DNA of 16,091 nt from an uncultured Bacteroides sp. GTDB lineage: Bacteria; Bacteroidota; Bacteroidia; Bacteroidales; Bacteroidaceae. Both the position numbers and the translations under genes were made by a program. The stretch is from NCBI GenBank assembly GCA_900556845.1, contig USQO01000048.1, positions 1 through 16,091 of the forward strand, given 5' to 3'. Below the pieces are notes generated by a model. That model searched no databases. It was not told the DNA's origin and saw only the letters and a list, made by a program, of their open reading frames with translations. Positions within the stretch are counted from its first letter, which is position 1, and each line of letters begins with the position of its first letter. Shown one piece after another: positions 14,491 through 16,091 of the stretch.

Positions 14491-15759
14491 ATGAAAGTAG
14501 ATGTCTTGTTAGGTTTACAGTGGGGTGATGAAGGTAAGGGTAAAGTAGTCGATGTTCTGACTCCCCGCTATGATGTAGTAGCCAGATTCCAAGGCGGACC
14601 CAATGCCGGTCATACACTGGAGTTTGAAGGACAAAAATATGTATTGCGTTCTATCCCTTCGGGTATTTTCCAGGGTGATAAGGTAAACATCATCGGTAAC
14701 GGAGTGGTTTTGGACCCGTCTTTGTTTAAGGCCGAAGCTGAGGCTTTGGAAGCAAGCGGCCATCCGTTGAAAGAGCGTTTGCATATTTCCAAGAAAGCAC
14801 ACCTGATTATGCCTACACACCGCATTCTGGATGCTGCTTACGAGGCTGCCAAAGGAGATGCCAAAGTGGGTACTACAGGCAAGGGCATTGGTCCTACTTA
14901 TACAGACAAGGTAAGCCGTAACGGTTTGCGCGTTGGTGATATTCTGCATAATTTCGAAGAAAAATATGCCAAGGCAAAAGCCAGACACGAACAGATTCTG
15001 AAGAGCCTGAATTATGAATACGATATCACTGAGCTGGAAAAACAGTGGATGGAAGGTATCGAATACTTGCGTCAGTTCCATCTGGTAGACAGCGAACACG
15101 AAATCAACAACTTGTTGAAAGAAGGCAAGAGCGTTTTGTGCGAAGGTGCTCAGGGTACCATGCTGGACGTAGACTTTGGTTCTTATCCTTTCGTAACTTC
15201 TTCGAATACCATCTGTGCCGGAGCTTGTACAGGTCTTGGCTTAGGTCCTAACAAGATTGGTGAAGTATATGGTATCATGAAAGCTTACTGTACACGTGTA
15301 GGTGCAGGTCCTTTCCCAACCGAATTGTTCGACGAAACAGGTAAGACTATCCGTGATTTGGGTCATGAATACGGAGCCGTAACCGGTCGTGAACGCCGTT
15401 GCGGATGGGTAGACTTGGTAGCTTTGCGTTACTCTATCATGGTAAACGGTGTTACTCAGCTGATTTTGATGAAGAGCGACGTATTGGATGCTTTCGAAAC
15501 CATCAAGGCTTGTGTAGCTTACAAAGTAAACGGTGAAGAAATCGATTACTTCCCATACGACATTACAGAAGGTGTAGAACCTGTATATGTAGAAATGCCG
15601 GGATGGAAAACTGATATGACGAAGATGACCAGCGAAGACGAGTTCCCTGAAGAATTCAATGCTTATATCAACTTCCTGGAAGAACAGTTGGCTACTCCTA
15701 TCAAGATTGTTTCTGTAGGTCCTGACCGTGCTCAGACTATCGAACGTTATGTAGACTGA
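14491..15759 (+). CDS. purA: Adenylosuccinate synthetase
   Basis: PurA joins aspartate to IMP using GTP, the first committed step to AMP. The 422-aa protein has all signatures in order: GLQWGDEGKGK (8-18, catalytic Asp13), GGPNAGHT (35-42, catalytic His41), TTGKGIGPTYTDK (128-140), GAQGTMLDVDFGSYP (219-233), VGAGPFPTE (270-278), TGRERRCGWVD (298-308, substrate and Arg cluster) and VGPDR (409-413) in the guanine-binding loop. The length matches the bacterial family (about 430 aa) and the ATG gives the expected MKVDVLLGLQWGDEG start. It follows the Fur-family gene by 12 bp and is probably read from the same promoter, so the regulator may influence it. Codon use is biased as in a well-expressed gene. 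Confidence 0.97.
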   Translation: MKVDVLLGLQWGDEGKGKVVDVLTPRYDVVARFQGGPNAGHTLEFEGQKYVLRSIPSGIFQGDKVNIIGNGVVLDPSLFKAEAEALEASGHPLKERLHISKKAHLIMPTHRILDAAYEAAKGDAKVGTTGKGIGPTYTDKVSRNGLRVGDILHNFEEKYAKAKARHEQILKSLNYEYDITELEKQWMEGIEYLRQFHLVDSEHEINNLLKEGKSVLCEGAQGTMLDVDFGSYPFVTSSNTICAGACTGLGLGPNKIGEVYGIMKAYCTRVGAGPFPTELFDETGKTIRDLGHEYGAVTGRERRCGWVDLVALRYSIMVNGVTQLILMKSDVLDAFETIKACVAYKVNGEEIDYFPYDITEGVEPVYVEMPGWKTDMTKMTSEDEFPEEFNAYINFLEEQLATPIKIVSVGPDRAQTIERYVD

Positions 15760-15780
15760 TTGTAGCAGAATCCGATAAGT

Positions 15781-15826
15781 AAAGCGGGTGTATTTCACGT
15801 AGGAGCGTGAAGTACACCCGCTTTTT
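15781..15826 (+). terminator. purA terminator
   Basis: A 19-bp stem (15781-15799 with 15806-15824, one G-U) with a 6-nt loop and a T-run (15822-15826), starting 22 bp after the purA stop. AAA on the left arm gives it some bidirectional character. Confidence 0.92.
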
Positions 15827-15863
15827 GTATGGCATAGATTTCTGTATCCTTTGTTTTATGAAT

Positions 15864-15899
15864 AAAAAAAGAGGCTGCTCCGAACTTGAAACAGCCTCT
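15864..15899 (-). terminator. Minus-strand terminator
   Basis: AGAGGCTG (15870-15877) pairs with CAGCCTCT (15892-15899). The stem is flanked on its left by A-tract 15864-15869, so on the minus strand it is an 8-bp stem (with further inner pairs) followed by about seven U. It implies a transcript coming from the right; no T-run follows on the plus strand. Confidence 0.75.
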
Positions 15900-16065
15900 A
15901 AGTAGAGAAATATTTAAAAATAAATTCCCTCTTCGCTAAGAGGATATGCACGTCTCACGACGGGGTATTATTACTTTTTTTGTTCTCAGAAGTTACGAAA
16001 AGAGTGTAATTTGTTGGAAATGAGCGTAGGTTAATCGCTCTTGATAGTAATAGGTTACGATTTAG
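15900..16065 (-). other. Noncoding region with hairpins; candidate small RNA
   Basis: No ORF with a start codon and reasonable length is seen on either strand from 15827 to the window end. Reading the minus strand towards the terminator at 15899-15864, there are three hairpins: GAGCG/CGCTC (16040-16036 with 16026-16022), CGTC-GTGA-GACG with a GNRA tetraloop (15962-15951), and CCTCTT-AGCG-AAGAGG (15943-15928). Together with the terminator this looks like a structured RNA or a long structured 3' untranslated region of a gene beyond the window. No known RNA family was recognised and no promoter was identified. Confidence 0.3.
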
Positions 16066-16091
16066 TTAGTTATCTACTGCATTATCCTTCT

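Noticed and set aside
16066..16091. Possible C-terminus of a minus-strand gene (KDNAVDN then TAA at 16068-16066)
   Set aside because: Only seven codons are inside the window; this is too short to support a gene, although a gene here would fit the minus-strand terminator at 15864-15899.

Overview
The window looks like chromosome from a Bacteroidales gut commensal (Bacteroides, Phocaeicola or a close relative). This rests on recurring promoter elements of the Bacteroides type (TTTG near -33 and TAnnTTTG near -7, with TACCTTTG found before four genes), A-rich translation starts without Shine-Dalgarno sequences, and protein families typical of the order. The genus assignment is an inference from sequence character; no database search was possible.

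Layout. Positions 1-510 are the end of an rRNA operon: 23S 3' end, 5S rRNA and a strong terminator. Positions 510-1000 are noncoding and regulatory: a 21-bp hairpin, a 9-bp dyad upstream of a promoter, then a transcript leader with a 27-codon peptide rich in Leu and Ile codons, overlapping mutually exclusive antiterminator and terminator hairpins. Positions 1000-7235 are the leucine operon leuA-leuC-leuD-(second LeuA-family synthase)-leuB, closed by a terminator at 7257-7303. Positions 7302-10548 hold msrA (minus), an exported TPR protein (plus) and recQ (minus), with compact terminators between the convergent ends. Positions 10736-13939 hold a stand-alone AraC-type DNA-binding protein with its own terminator, then dipeptidyl peptidase III followed 11 bp later by an AlkD-like HEAT-repeat protein. 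Positions 14008-15759 are a Fur-family regulator and purA, probably one transcript, ended by a 19-bp-stem terminator. The last 260 bases have no convincing gene but carry a minus-strand terminator and several hairpins that may belong to a small RNA.

How it works together. LeuA makes 2-isopropylmalate, LeuCD isomerises it and LeuB oxidises it to the leucine precursor. The second synthase lies in the same operon and may feed the same LeuCD and LeuB enzymes from pyruvate (citramalate route to isoleucine) or act as a second isopropylmalate synthase. The leader gives a complete ribosome-stalling attenuation mechanism: stalling at scarce Leu/Ile codons would free the strand inside the leader gene that pairs with the terminator's 5' side, allowing read-through into leuA. 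This is the most interesting element seen. The other genes are housekeeping or stress genes (protein-methionine repair, DNA repair, metal-dependent regulation, purine synthesis, peptide turnover). I found no CRISPR array, insertion sequence, phage or toxin-antitoxin module.
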